Below, in pieces: positions 1-8,200 of a stretch of 37,056 nucleotides of DNA. The position numbers and the translations under genes were made by a program. Source of the DNA: Gordonia otitidis NBRC 100426 (GTDB lineage Bacteria; Actinomycetota; Actinomycetes; Mycobacteriales; Mycobacteriaceae); contig NZ_BAFB01000190.1 in assembly GCF_000248075.1 (NCBI RefSeq), forward strand, positions 1 through 37,056, in the 5' to 3' direction. Under the pieces are notes generated by a model that saw only the letters and a program-made list of their open reading frames with translations, was not told the DNA's origin and did not search any database. Every line of letters starts with the position of its first letter. Within the stretch, counting starts at the first letter, position 1.

Positions 1-1
1 G

Positions 2-742
2 ATCGCACTGATCGGTGCGTTCTACCTCTTCACCCTCGTCCTCGGTTACGGCGCCGCAGCCATCGTCGGTCCCGATCGCATCATGTCCGCTGCGGGCAAG
101 GAGAACGCCGCGGCACCGTTGCTCGCCTTCGAACTCGGCGGTGTGGTGCTGCTCGGAGTGATCTCCGCTGTCGCCTTCGCGACAATCCTCGCGGTGGTGG
201 CCGGCTTGACCATCACGGCATCAGCGTCGTTCGCGCACGACATCTACGGCAGTGTCATCAAGCGCGGCAAGGCAAGCGAGGCCGACCAGGTTCGCGTGTC
301 CCGGGTGGCGGCGGTGACGCTCGGCGTGTTGGGCATCGTTCTCGGCATCCTGGCGAACGGGCAGAATGTGGCATTCCTGGTCGCACTCGCGTTCGCGATC
401 GCCGCGGCGGCGAACCTGCCGACGATCTTGTTCTCGCTGTACTGGAAGCGGTTCAACACGCGCGGCGCGCTGTGGAGCATCTACGGCGGACTCGGGCTGA
501 CGCTGATCCTGATCATCTTCTCTCCTGCGGTGTCGGGCAAGGCCACATCGATGCTCCCCGGTTCCGACTTCGCGTGGTTCCCGCTGGAGAACCCCGGCAT
601 CGTGGCGATACCCATCGCGTTCCTGCTCGGGATCGTCGGCACCCTCACTGCTCCGAAGGACCGCGGCACACCCGAACGCAACGCGGAGATGGAGGTACGG
701 TCCCTCACCGGTATCGGCGCGGAAAAGGCTGTGGCGCACTGA
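2..742 (+). CDS. actP: Cation/acetate symporter, C-terminal part (cut by window start)
   Basis: The 3' part of a sodium:solute symporter (SSS) family gene. It is read in frame from base 2 to the TGA at 740-742, and the true start lies before the window. The visible 246 residues contain about six hydrophobic helices. They carry the family-typical stretches GAFYLFTLVLGYGAAAIVGP, TITASASFAHDIYG and a FAIAAAANLPTILFSLYWKRFN segment, which closely resemble ActP acetate permeases rather than proline or pantothenate members. The product would take up acetate or other short monocarboxylates with Na+ or H+ across the cytoplasmic membrane. A small DUF485 gene often precedes actP, but that region is not visible. 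The gene converges on the amidase gene, and a strong hairpin separates the two. The family call is firm; the acetate substrate is inferred. Confidence 0.9.
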   Translation: MALIGAFYLFTLVLGYGAAAIVGPDRIMSAAGKENAAAPLLAFELGGVVLLGVISAVAFATILAVVAGLTITASASFAHDIYGSVIKRGKASEADQVRVSRVAAVTLGVLGIVLGILANGQNVAFLVALAFAIAAAANLPTILFSLYWKRFNTRGALWSIYGGLGLTLILIIFSPAVSGKATSMLPGSDFAWFPLENPGIVAIPIAFLLGIVGTLTAPKDRGTPERNAEMEVRSLTGIGAEKAVAH

Positions 743-760
743 CCTCGACGGTGACAGCTC

Positions 761-791
761 GCCGGGTACTCGAGACACTCGAGTGCCCGGC
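761..791. terminator. Hairpin between convergent symporter and amidase genes
   Basis: A 14-base-pair inverted repeat (761-774 with 778-791) has a 3-base loop and a single G-T/A-C type mismatch. It lies between two convergent stop codons. There is no T tract, which is common for high-GC actinobacteria. It is probably a bidirectional terminator. Confidence 0.65.
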
Positions 792-832
792 GGTCTCGTG
801 TGATCGGCGGACGGGCGATCTCGACACTCGAT

Positions 833-2266
833 TCAGCGGACGTCCTGGATTCGCGCGAACGGGCAGGCCGCCTCCAGTTCGACAGCCAGCTCGAGCAGTG
901 TGCGCTCGTCGCCGAGGTCGGCACAAAAGTGCACGCCGATCGGCAGGCCCGTCGACGACTGCGCGAGCGGCAGGCTGACGGCGGGTGTACCGGAGGTGTT
1001 GTTGATGGGAGTGAACGAGACATAGCGGATGAGTCGATCGAAGATGACGTCGAAGTCGCCTGCGGGATCGAGGTATCCGATCTCCGGGGTGGTGTGCGCG
1101 AGCGTCGGTGACAGCACGACGTCGAATCGGGTGAACAGCTCTCGGAATGCTGTGGTCGATCGCTTCAACGCGCGCATCATCGAAGGTGTGTGCCACATCC
1201 GACGCAGGTACTTACGAGAGAGCCCGAGCGTGAATGCGTCGAGCTTCGAACGGTCGAACTCCTTGCCGTAGGAACGTTTTCCGAAGTGGTCGATGAAGAA
1301 TGCCAACAGCGCCCAGTACTCGGTGAAGTCGTCGACGTAGCGCCTGTCCACCGGAACCGGCACATGCTCGACGCCGTGGCCGAGTGACTCGAGTAGCTGG
1401 GCGACGCTCGCGACCGCATTCTCGGTGTCGCGGTCGAGAAGTTGTCCGGTGATCGGTTCGGTCATCATCGCGACGCGCAGGCGACGACGAATGGGAGTGT
1501 CGGCCAGTCCAGTTCCCGGGAGATCTCGTGCGGGGTGGAATTTCTCGGCATCGGCGAGGAAGTGCGCGGTGTCCCGGACCGATCGGCTCACGATTCCGTT
1601 GGCGATGAGATCGATGGGCATCTGCTCGGATTCCGCCGTCAACAGCAGCCGACCACGGCTCGGCTTGAATCCCACCAGACCGCATGCTGCCGCAGGGATA
1701 CGGATCGAACCGCCACCGTCGTTCGCGTGAGCGATCGGCAGCGCTCCCGCGGCGACCAGCGCCGCCGATCCGCCCGATGACGCACCGCAGGAGTAATCGG
1801 TGTCCCACGGATTGCGCGTCGGCTCTCTGTCCACGAATTCCGTTGTCGCAGTGAGCCCGAACGCCGGAAGGGTGGATGCACCGACAACGTTGACGCCGGT
1901 CGAGCAGAACTGCTCGAGGAGTGGTTCGGTCTCCGTCGCTGATCGATCAGGCGTCGCAGCAGAACCGTTGCGCGTCGGTATCCCTGCAAATCCGGTGTTG
2001 TTCTTCACGATCGAGGGGACACCGGCGAAGGAGCCCATTCCGAAGTCGGCATCGACGGCGCGCTTGCGGGCGCGCTCACGGTCGTCGAAGGCGACCGCAT
2101 TGAGCGCGGAATTCACCGAGTCGATGCGATCGAGCGCGGCGTCGACCGCTTCGACCGCCGAGATCTCGCCTGCCGCGATGGCCGCGCCGACACCCACCCC
2201 GTCGAGTTCGCCGAGCGCGTCGTCGCGGAAGGCATGTACATGCTGCATGGGCCGAAGCCTAGTCAT
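833..2266 (-). CDS. Amidase signature family hydrolase
   Basis: A 477-residue amidase-signature enzyme that hydrolyses a carboxamide or amide bond; the substrate is unknown. The Ser-cisSer-Lys triad is visible. The lysine is K88 in VPSIVKNN, the cis-serine is S163 in GASSGGSAAL, and the nucleophile is S187 in NDGGGSIRIP. The S163-S187 spacing of 24 matches the family. Length is normal for a stand-alone amidase and there is no GatA-type context, since no gatB or gatC is present, so a tRNA amidotransferase subunit is unlikely. No signal peptide is seen, so the enzyme is probably cytoplasmic. The ATG at 2266 gives the longest form; the ATG six codons in (2248, MQHVHAF) is an equally plausible start, and neither has a strong ribosome site. 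It lies 52 bases from the tetR-like gene on the same strand and might be co-transcribed with it. Confidence 0.9.
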   Translation of the reverse strand: MTRLRPMQHVHAFRDDALGELDGVGVGAAIAAGEISAVEAVDAALDRIDSVNSALNAVAFDDRERARKRAVDADFGMGSFAGVPSIVKNNTGFAGIPTRNGSAATPDRSATETEPLLEQFCSTGVNVVGASTLPAFGLTATTEFVDREPTRNPWDTDYSCGASSGGSAALVAAGALPIAHANDGGGSIRIPAAACGLVGFKPSRGRLLLTAESEQMPIDLIANGIVSRSVRDTAHFLADAEKFHPARDLPGTGLADTPIRRRLRVAMMTEPITGQLLDRDTENAVASVAQLLESLGHGVEHVPVPVDRRYVDDFTEYWALLAFFIDHFGKRSYGKEFDRSKLDAFTLGLSRKYLRRMWHTPSMMRALKRSTTAFRELFTRFDVVLSPTLAHTTPEIGYLDPAGDFDVIFDRLIRYVSFTPINNTSGTPAVSLPLAQSSTGLPIGVHFCADLGDERTLLELAVELEAACPFARIQDVR

Positions 2267-2318
2267 GGAGGGCGGCCCGCAGAGCAGGACCGACAGAACC
2301 GGTCTCAGGTGCGTCTAC

Positions 2319-2900
2319 TCACCGCACCATAGCCATGACATCTGCAGCGAGGTCGGTGGCGTAGTCGTCGTCGATCGGCAGCGCGAAGACCGCATGGTGG
2401 TAGAGCGGGGCGATGATGTGATCGAGTACCTGCCGCACACTGGGCGTCTGTTCTCCGCGCGCAGCGGCGCGCTCGATCATCCGCGTCGCCTGCTCCCGCC
2501 TGATCTCCCAGCACGGACACGCTTCGACGATGCCGTCACGTGCCGACGCCATCGCACGCAGATAGGCCCGGCGCTTCGGCCGAGCGATGTCGGAAGCGAT
2601 GATGCGTGACCAGTCACCGAGATCATCGGCGAGTATGCCGTGATCGGGCAGTTCCTCCCCCTGCGTCAGCGCAGCCACCGCGACTTCTTCGAGCAGGTCG
2701 CCGATGGTCCCCCATCTGCGGTAGATGCTGGTGGGGTTCACTCCGGCGAGTTCTGCGACCTGCGGGATGGTCATGGTCTCGCGTTCACCGCCACCGACGA
2801 GCTGACCGACCGCCGTGTACACCGCGCTCTGCACACGGGCACTGCGTCCACCCGGGCGCTTGCCGTGCGTGTGAGCGGTTGCCTGCGACGTTCCAGCCAT
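2319..2900 (-). CDS. TetR family transcriptional regulator
   Basis: A 193-residue TetR-type repressor. The N-terminal helix-turn-helix spans roughly residues 43-68 (TIPQVAELAGVNPTSIYRRWG) and has the canonical AGVNPTSIYRRW recognition helix. A ligand-binding helical C-terminal half follows. It is divergent from an MFS exporter gene, and the 87-base gap holds two similar inverted repeats (GCAA-N6-TTGC). One lies 13 bases ahead of this gene's own start. This is the classic autoregulated repressor/efflux pump arrangement: the inference is that a compound bound by the C-terminal domain relieves repression of the pump. The ligand cannot be told from the sequence. Confidence 0.93.
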   Translation of the reverse strand: MAGTSQATAHTHGKRPGGRSARVQSAVYTAVGQLVGGGERETMTIPQVAELAGVNPTSIYRRWGTIGDLLEEVAVAALTQGEELPDHGILADDLGDWSRIIASDIARPKRRAYLRAMASARDGIVEACPCWEIRREQATRMIERAAARGEQTPSVRQVLDHIIAPLYHHAVFALPIDDDYATDLAADVMAMVR

Positions 2901-2912
2901 GCGACCATTATT

Positions 2913-2926
2913 GCAAAGTTTGTTGC
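2913..2926. promoter_or_regulatory. Operator-like inverted repeat 1 (GCAA-N6-TTGC)
   Basis: GCAAAGTTTGTTGC followed by TTT. It shares its arms and the following TTT with a second copy at 2961-2974, exactly 48 bases downstream. It overlaps the -35 element proposed for the MFS gene and sits just upstream of the tetR-like start. It is a probable binding site for the adjacent TetR protein; this is inferred from position and repetition. Confidence 0.6.
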
Positions 2927-2951
2927 TTTTAGGGCAAGCCCCACATACATT
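2923..2951 (+). promoter_or_regulatory. Probable promoter of the MFS exporter gene
   Basis: A TTGCTT hexamer at 2923-2928 and TACATT at 2946-2951 are separated by 17 bases, a sigma-70-like layout. The predicted transcript start near 2958 leaves a leader of about 30 bases. The two operator-like repeats flank it, one over the -35 and one just after the start, as expected for tight repression. Confidence 0.5.
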
Positions 2952-2960
2952 GAGCTTAAT

Positions 2961-2974
2961 GCAATCGGGATTGC
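2961..2974. promoter_or_regulatory. Operator-like inverted repeat 2 (GCAA-N6-TTGC)
   Basis: GCAATCGGGATTGC, in which the six-base arms GCAATC/GATTGC pair perfectly. It ends a few bases before the AGGAGG-type ribosome site of the MFS gene (2979-2984). It is a second candidate TetR site and would block transcript elongation or initiation when bound. Confidence 0.6.
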
Positions 2975-2987
2975 TTTAGGAGGCACC

Positions 2988-4235
2988 GTGACGGCCACAG
3001 CGGAAACCGCTACTCGACGACGCCGCGGCGCTCGTCCGCTGCACCCCCACCGCGCATTCTGGATCGTCACGGCAACCATGATCACGGTGCTCTTCGCCTC
3101 CGCGGCGCCGTCACCGCTGTACCCCGTCTACCAACAGCTGTGGGACTTCTCGCCGTTCACCCTCACCGTCGTCTTCGCGGTCTACGTGGCGACGATGCTG
3201 GTCAGTTTGCTCACGGTCGGCTCACTCTCCGATCACATCGGACGACGGCCAGTCCTCGCCGTGGCCCTCGTCCTACTCATCGCCAGCATGGTGCTGTTCG
3301 TCGTCGCCGACAGCGTCGGACTCCTGATCGCCGCCCGCGCACTGCAGGGCCTGGCAACCGGCGCGGCGATCGGCACGCTGACCGCGACCGTCGTCGACAT
3401 GCAACCGTCCCAGCGCCTCGGTTCGGCGATCACCGGAGCCGGACCGACGGTCGGACTCGCGGGAGGCGTCGTCGTCGCCGGAATACTCGTTCAGTACGCG
3501 CCCCAGCCGAGGTTTCTGGTGTACGAGCTGACCCTCGCGGCATTCGCGATCCTGCTCGTCGCACTTCTGATCGTCCCGGAGACGTCACAACGCGTCGGAT
3601 TCGATTCGCACCGCCATATGTGGCGAACCCTCGTCCCCCAGGCGTCGGTGCCGTCGGCCCTGCAGCGTCTGTTCCTGACGGCGATCCCCGCGTTCGTGGC
3701 CACCTGGTCGATGGGAGGCCTCTATCTCTCCCTCGGGTCGTCGGTGGTGGCACGTGTGTTCGGCATCGCCAACCACGGCGCCGCCGGTGCAGTCCTGTTC
3801 GTGTTCTTCGCCTCGGGCGCGGTCACGTCCCTCACCATCACAGCCTGGGGTGCCGATACGAAGCTCACGTTCGGCTACCCGGCACTCGCCGGCGGCGCGA
3901 TCATCTCCCTGGCAGGTGTGCTCACCTCGCTGCTCCCGCTCTACATCATCGGGTCGATCATCGCGGGGTCGGGCTTTGCCGGAACATTCCTCGGCGCGCT
4001 GGACAGCATCAGCGATCAGACGCCACCGCATCAGCGGGGGCAGGTCTTCTCTGCCGTCTTCATCACGAGCTACATCGCGTTCAGCGTGCCGGCTGTGATC
4101 GCGGGGCTCGTTGTGTCGCACATCGGGTTACAGGAAACCGTCGTCTGCTACGTGGCGTACGTACTCGTCGTCACGGTGCTCGGCGCGGGCGTCACCGCAT
4201 GGACTCGGCGCAGGCGGGGCCAAGAAGGCGAGTGA
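2988..4235 (+). CDS. MFS multidrug-type exporter
   Basis: A 415-residue major facilitator superfamily transporter with about 12 membrane helices. The GTG start at 2988 is chosen because AGGAGG lies just upstream and because the upstream open frame would run through the tetR promoter. The signature loop between helices 2 and 3 reads GSLSDHIGRRPVL (MFS motif A). ARALQGLATGAAIGTL in helix 4 and GAGPTVGLAGG in helix 5 resemble the drug/H+ antiporter motif C region. The C-terminus is a short Arg-rich tail. Divergence from a TetR regulator with paired operators supports an inducible efflux role. Export of a small toxic compound driven by the proton gradient is the family's usual job; the actual substrate is unknown. 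Confidence 0.9.
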   Translation: MTATAETATRRRRGARPLHPHRAFWIVTATMITVLFASAAPSPLYPVYQQLWDFSPFTLTVVFAVYVATMLVSLLTVGSLSDHIGRRPVLAVALVLLIASMVLFVVADSVGLLIAARALQGLATGAAIGTLTATVVDMQPSQRLGSAITGAGPTVGLAGGVVVAGILVQYAPQPRFLVYELTLAAFAILLVALLIVPETSQRVGFDSHRHMWRTLVPQASVPSALQRLFLTAIPAFVATWSMGGLYLSLGSSVVARVFGIANHGAAGAVLFVFFASGAVTSLTITAWGADTKLTFGYPALAGGAIISLAGVLTSLLPLYIIGSIIAGSGFAGTFLGALDSISDQTPPHQRGQVFSAVFITSYIAFSVPAVIAGLVVSHIGLQETVVCYVAYVLVVTVLGAGVTAWTRRRRGQEGE

Positions 4236-4252
4236 GCGCAATCACATTGCGC
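4236..4252 (+). terminator. Small hairpin directly after the MFS stop codon
   Basis: A perfect 7-base stem GCGCAAT/ATTGCGC with a 3-base loop, beginning on the base after the stop codon. It is short for a terminator and has no T tract. It could terminate or protect the 3' end of the MFS transcript. Confidence 0.35.
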
Positions 4253-4744
4253 CAGCACGGATCGACAGATCACCCCTGCGGGTACGGCGCCAGAGGTGAG
4301 CGCCGCAATCCGATGAACCACCAACGCGAGGTCGATCACCGAACAAGCTGTCACACAGCGTATTTCGAAAGCGCCCAGTAGGTCGACCGTCGCAGTCCAG
4401 ACGACGACCTTCGTTCGACGGACGAAAAATACTGGCGTCTAATGTAACTCGCGTATACGCGCTCTGTCCTCCGTTCGTCCGATACGACCAAGTCCTGATG
4501 GCACACGCGTCTGATGAACGCTAATCTCGAGCCACGGGACGTGGGGGGCCACCCGCGACCGCCACCACGGTCAACGCCGATCGGCACACACGATCTACTC
4601 CCCCTCTTGGTCCGTCATCGCCAACGAGACATGCCGATGACCGTCCGCACTGCGCTCCGCTTGTCATCCCGGAAACGTTGTCATCCCGGAAGCGTCGTCA
4701 TCCCTGAAACCGCTGAGTTCCAACTCATCCGGAGGCCATCCGCC
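4253..4744. other. Long non-coding stretch upstream of the GT2 synthase gene
   Basis: About 490 bases without a convincing gene. Its middle (about 4320-4500) is visibly richer in A/T than its surroundings. It holds a perfect 12-base palindrome, CGCGTATACGCG (4450-4461), preceded by a TAATGT hexamer (4440-4445) that could be a -10 element, although no good -35 is seen. The final part carries three 17-base tandem repeats (4663-4713). The open frame continues upstream to 4514, but its N-terminal translation there is low-complexity Pro/Arg and lacks a ribosome site. The stretch is therefore read as a long regulatory leader for the polysaccharide operon. Confidence 0.5.
4663..4713 (+). repeat. Three tandem 17-base repeats ahead of the GT2 gene
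   Basis: Three adjacent units: GTCATCCCGGAAACGTT (4663-4679), GTCATCCCGGAAGCGTC (4680-4696) and GTCATCCCTGAAACCGC (4697-4713). The first ten bases are nearly invariant and the ends drift. The array ends 31 bases before the chosen ATG at 4745. The spacing suggests repeated protein-binding sites in the promoter or leader; the function is unknown. Confidence 0.75.
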
Positions 4745-6814
4745 ATGCCCGAAGAACCTGCGACGTCCGTCGCGATGCCACCGGCAAGCCATGCCATGCC
4801 GGCCCCGCCGGAGCTTGCACGCCCGCCGCGTCACCATCATCGGCCCGCTGATGACGAGTCCGAAATCGAAGTCGTCGAGGCACTGGTCTCACATCTGGGC
4901 CAACCGGTGGTCTCCGACTCCCACAAACGGGAACGCCCGCGGTTCCTCGTCGTCCTCACTCCCGGTGACCACGACGAGTACGGCACACTGCGCGACCCAG
5001 CCCTGCTCCGCGCGCTGGCTCAGGGACTGCGCAGCGAGGTGGCAGCGAGCCTGCTTCACCTGGAGAACGTGTGGGTCGACACCGAGCAGCACATCGTCGT
5101 GGCACTGATGTCGGCGAAGAACGCTCGTGAACTGCGCACACGAGTCACGTCGATCTGCGATTCACTGACCAATGTCCCGTGGTCGCTCACCGACGGCAGC
5201 ACTCATCGGGTAGACCTGGGAGCGGGCTACTCCCGGATTCCGGACACGATCACGGCCGACCGTGCAATTGAAATAGCCTCCACCACTGCCAAATCCGCTC
5301 AGCAGTCACTCACCCGGCGCGATCTGGTATGCCTCGGTCCGCAACGGACGGCACACCATTGGACGCTCCTCCCATCTCGCTTACGCCTTCCGCTGCAGAT
5401 AATCGCAGTGCTCTGCCTCAGCACTGTGGGACCGTTCCTGATCATGCGATTGACCTATGCGTTCGGCTTCGACAGCGCGACATTGTTTTACGTCGGAGTC
5501 GTTGTGGCCCTTGCCTTCACCGCAATTCTCATCTGGACGGAATCGCTACACGCACTGACGCCGATGACGCTGCCACCGACTCCGGAGACCCGGCCGCCAG
5601 TGGCGACAGCCATCGTTGCGGCTTACCTCCCCAACGAGGCGGACACCATCGTCGAGACACTCGCACACGTCCTGGGACAGGACTACCCGGGTGAGCTACA
5701 GGTGATTCTCGCCTACAACTCCCCAGTAGAGCTCCCGGTGGAAGCGCAACTACGACAGCTGGTGCGAGTCCACCCAGAGCTCGAGATCCTCAAGGTAGGT
5801 GACAGCACGTCGAAAGCGCAGAATGTCAACGCGGCGTTGCAGATCGCTCGCGGCGAGTTCATCGGTGTCTTCGATGCCGATCATCATCCCGTCCCCGGAT
5901 CGTTTACTCGCGCATGGCACTGGATCGCCGACGGCGCCGATGTCGTGCAGGGCCACTGTGTGGTGCGCAACGGAGACGACTCGCTCATCGCTCGTGCAGT
6001 GACCATCGAGTTCGAGCAGATCTACGCGGTCAGCCATCCAGGACGTAGCAGTTTGCACGACTTCGGCATCTTCGGTGGCTCGAATGGCTACTGGCGTGCG
6101 ACAACGCTTCGCCGGGTGCGTATGCGGGTCGACCGGTTGACGGAGGACATCGACGCGTCCATCCGCTCGATCCTCACCGGCGCCAGTATCGTCAGCGATC
6201 CCGGGCTGATCAGTCGAGAACTCGCCCCGGTCACGCTCTCTGCGCTGTGGCGGCAGCGGATGCGCTGGGCACAGGGCTGGTTTCAGGTGTCCATGCGCCA
6301 ACTCCCATCGGCGATGACGTGCCGTTCGGTGAGTGTGCGTCAACGGCTCGGAATGTTCGTGCTGTTCGCGTGGCGTGAGGTCTACCCGTGGATCTCACCG
6401 ATGATCATCGGAGTACTCGCCTTCCTCTGGTGGCGGGACGGGAGCCTGTCATGGTCGTCGCCATTGTTCCTGTTGACCACCCTGTACACGCTGGCCGCCG
6501 GACCGATCCAGATCATGTTCGCCTGGCGGCTCTCGGTGCCGGAGGTACGAGAACGCAAGTGGTGGTTCGTCTGGTATCTGCTCATCGCGTCTCCGATCTA
6601 CAACGAGTGGAAGAACCTCGTCGCACGCGTCGCACAGGTGAAAGAGATCATGGGAGAACACGAATGGCATGTCACTCCTCGAGGGACCATGCGGGCATTC
6701 GTACCGTCGACAGCCGGTGATCCGCAGTCGGGCTCGACCGGTGTGGCGCCACATCGCCAGATCATCGCAGGCGCGGTGACCGCACCTGTGACCGCCGACA
6801 GGAGCCTCGCATGA
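4745..6814 (+). CDS. Membrane GT2 polysaccharide synthase with degenerate GGDEF-like N-terminus
   Basis: A 689-residue processive-type glycosyltransferase. The ATG at 4745 is preferred over the 4514 start because GGAGG (4731-4735) precedes it by nine bases. Residues about 66-197 look like a GGDEF fold, with an RFLVVLTPG strand, a D-E-x-x-T insert, a VDLGAGYS strand resembling the usual SIGVA, and a terminal AIEIASTTAKSAQQ helix. The GGDEF loop is absent (WVDTEQHI instead), so it cannot be a cyclase. Two helices (about 216-237 and 245-265) follow, then the GT-A domain. Its motifs are SKAQNVNAAL, the metal-binding DAD (377-379), TED (466-468) and QRMRW (504-508), and several C-terminal membrane helices follow. 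This motif set is typical of cellulose, hyaluronan or poly-GlcNAc synthases. The gene overlaps the acyltransferase gene by ATGA. The polymer is unknown, and the GGDEF assignment is inferred from pattern only. Confidence 0.85.
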   Translation: MPEEPATSVAMPPASHAMPAPPELARPPRHHHRPADDESEIEVVEALVSHLGQPVVSDSHKRERPRFLVVLTPGDHDEYGTLRDPALLRALAQGLRSEVAASLLHLENVWVDTEQHIVVALMSAKNARELRTRVTSICDSLTNVPWSLTDGSTHRVDLGAGYSRIPDTITADRAIEIASTTAKSAQQSLTRRDLVCLGPQRTAHHWTLLPSRLRLPLQIIAVLCLSTVGPFLIMRLTYAFGFDSATLFYVGVVVALAFTAILIWTESLHALTPMTLPPTPETRPPVATAIVAAYLPNEADTIVETLAHVLGQDYPGELQVILAYNSPVELPVEAQLRQLVRVHPELEILKVGDSTSKAQNVNAALQIARGEFIGVFDADHHPVPGSFTRAWHWIADGADVVQGHCVVRNGDDSLIARAVTIEFEQIYAVSHPGRSSLHDFGIFGGSNGYWRATTLRRVRMRVDRLTEDIDASIRSILTGASIVSDPGLISRELAPVTLSALWRQRMRWAQGWFQVSMRQLPSAMTCRSVSVRQRLGMFVLFAWREVYPWISPMIIGVLAFLWWRDGSLSWSSPLFLLTTLYTLAAGPIQIMFAWRLSVPEVRERKWWFVWYLLIASPIYNEWKNLVARVAQVKEIMGEHEWHVTPRGTMRAFVPSTAGDPQSGSTGVAPHRQIIAGAVTAPVTADRSLA

Positions 6815-8130
6815 CCCAGCATACAACCACGGACGCAACAGCTTTCGCTCGTCATCGGTCACCCAGGAGTGCGATACCCTTCGTCGCACGGTTTGATCCG
6901 GTCGCCCCGGCCCACCGCCGACGGTTCCCGCTCGATCCGGTGCGCGCGATCGCGGCCATGGTGGTGATCGTGACGCATGTGCACAGCAACCAACTGCTGA
7001 CCATCACCCATCCGAGCGATGGTGAGGTCCGCCTCAATCACACGCTCGAAGTGTTCGCAGACGCGTCGGTGACGGTGTTCTTCGTCCTGAGTGCATTCGT
7101 GCTGTATTTGCCTGCCGCCCGCGCCGCGATGGCGGGCAGGAATTCGACGACGTGGAAGGACATGCTGCTGCGCCGAATCGTGCGTCTGTTACCGCTGTAC
7201 TTCATCGTGGTGCTCGTCGTGTGGTCAGCAACCAACACCCGGCTTCCAGGGACGTGGCAGGACCTCCTGCTACACATGTCCATGCTGCACGTTTACAGCG
7301 ACCGCTACATCTTCTGGACCGATGGCCCCGCGTGGTCGCTCGCCGTCGAGTTCCACTTCTACGTTCTCATGGCGATCGTGACGCCCCTCGCCACGGCATG
7401 GGCGATCCAGAGCCATTCGCCCCGTATTCGTATCGCACGGATGTCGGCATTCCCAGCGGTCCTCGCTGTCGCGGGCGTCGTCTATCTGATGTGGGCTGTG
7501 CGGACCTATTCGCACGACCGCTGGAGTGTGTGGTTCGGCCCACTGGGAATGATGTCCATCTTCGCCATGGGCATGGCCTTGGCGGTCGCGGTGGCAGGAG
7601 GCGTCGAATTGCGGAGCGCGTGGGTTCGTCGATCACTCGCCCTCGGAGCGCTGGGCGTGTTCGTCCTGGTCGCCACGCTCCGCGACCCGCTGAACACCTC
7701 CGACCAACTGTGGCGCCTCGCACTGGGAGTGGCGTCAGCAGCACTCATCTCCTCGATCGTGATGACGACCGGTCAGGTACCGCGGTGGTTGACCTGGCGA
7801 CCGTTGGTCGCACTCGGCGTGTTCAGTTACGGGATGTATCTGCTGCACGAACCACTCATGCGATTCGCACGGTGGGTGGGTGTACTGCTCCCTGGCGACC
7901 TCGGGATCGGCGGTTTCATCGGTTCGGCTGCCGTCGTGCTCACTCTCACGATCTTTGCCGCGAGGTTCAGCTTCAACTACGTCGAGTCGAATGCGATGCG
8001 CATCCTGTCGACGTTCGAGACCGGCGGCAGGTTCCGCGAGTACTACTCCCGCACGCTTGACACGGCCGAACTACCGGACAACCGCAAACTCTCGACGGCC
8101 ACGTCAGCCTCCGCCGGATCGCACGACTAG
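6811..8130 (+). CDS. AT3 family membrane O-acyltransferase
   Basis: A 439-residue acyltransferase-3 (OafA/NodX-type) membrane enzyme with about ten helices. The family's R-X10-H motif in the first helix is present as R45 to H56 (RAIAAMVVIVTH). SAFVLYLPAA, WSLAVEFHFYVL and FSYGMYLLHEPLMRF are also typical. These enzymes move acetyl or other short acyl groups across the membrane onto sugars of surface polymers. The start codon overlaps the stop of the GT2 synthase gene (ATGA), so the two are translationally coupled. The simplest reading is that this enzyme acylates the polysaccharide made by that synthase. The C-terminal 50 residues are hydrophilic. A clear hairpin follows the stop codon. Confidence 0.9.
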   Translation: MTQHTTTDATAFARHRSPRSAIPFVARFDPVAPAHRRRFPLDPVRAIAAMVVIVTHVHSNQLLTITHPSDGEVRLNHTLEVFADASVTVFFVLSAFVLYLPAARAAMAGRNSTTWKDMLLRRIVRLLPLYFIVVLVVWSATNTRLPGTWQDLLLHMSMLHVYSDRYIFWTDGPAWSLAVEFHFYVLMAIVTPLATAWAIQSHSPRIRIARMSAFPAVLAVAGVVYLMWAVRTYSHDRWSVWFGPLGMMSIFAMGMALAVAVAGGVELRSAWVRRSLALGALGVFVLVATLRDPLNTSDQLWRLALGVASAALISSIVMTTGQVPRWLTWRPLVALGVFSYGMYLLHEPLMRFARWVGVLLPGDLGIGGFIGSAAVVLTLTIFAARFSFNYVESNAMRILSTFETGGRFREYYSRTLDTAELPDNRKLSTATSASAGSHD

Positions 8131-8159
8131 GGCACGATCGGGCGCCAACCATCGTGCCC
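8130..8159 (+). terminator. Hairpin after the acyltransferase gene
   Basis: A perfect 9-base stem GGGCACGAT/ATCGTGCCC with a 12-base loop, starting at the last base of the stop codon. No T tract. It probably ends the GT2-acyltransferase transcript before the acyl-CoA dehydrogenase genes. Confidence 0.55.
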
Positions 8160-8200
8160 GTACTTTCGCACGACAGGTGCTAAAGGGTAAGACTGGTTAC

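Noticed and set aside
2640..2987. Upstream extension of the MFS gene to 2640
   Set aside because: It would overlap the tetR-like gene and its promoter/operators. The GTG at 2988 has a strong ribosome site and starts right before the first helix.
4514..4744. N-terminal extension of the GT2 synthase from the ATG at 4514
   Set aside because: No ribosome site at 4514, low-complexity translation, and it would run across the 17-base repeats; the ATG at 4745 has GGAGG nine bases ahead.
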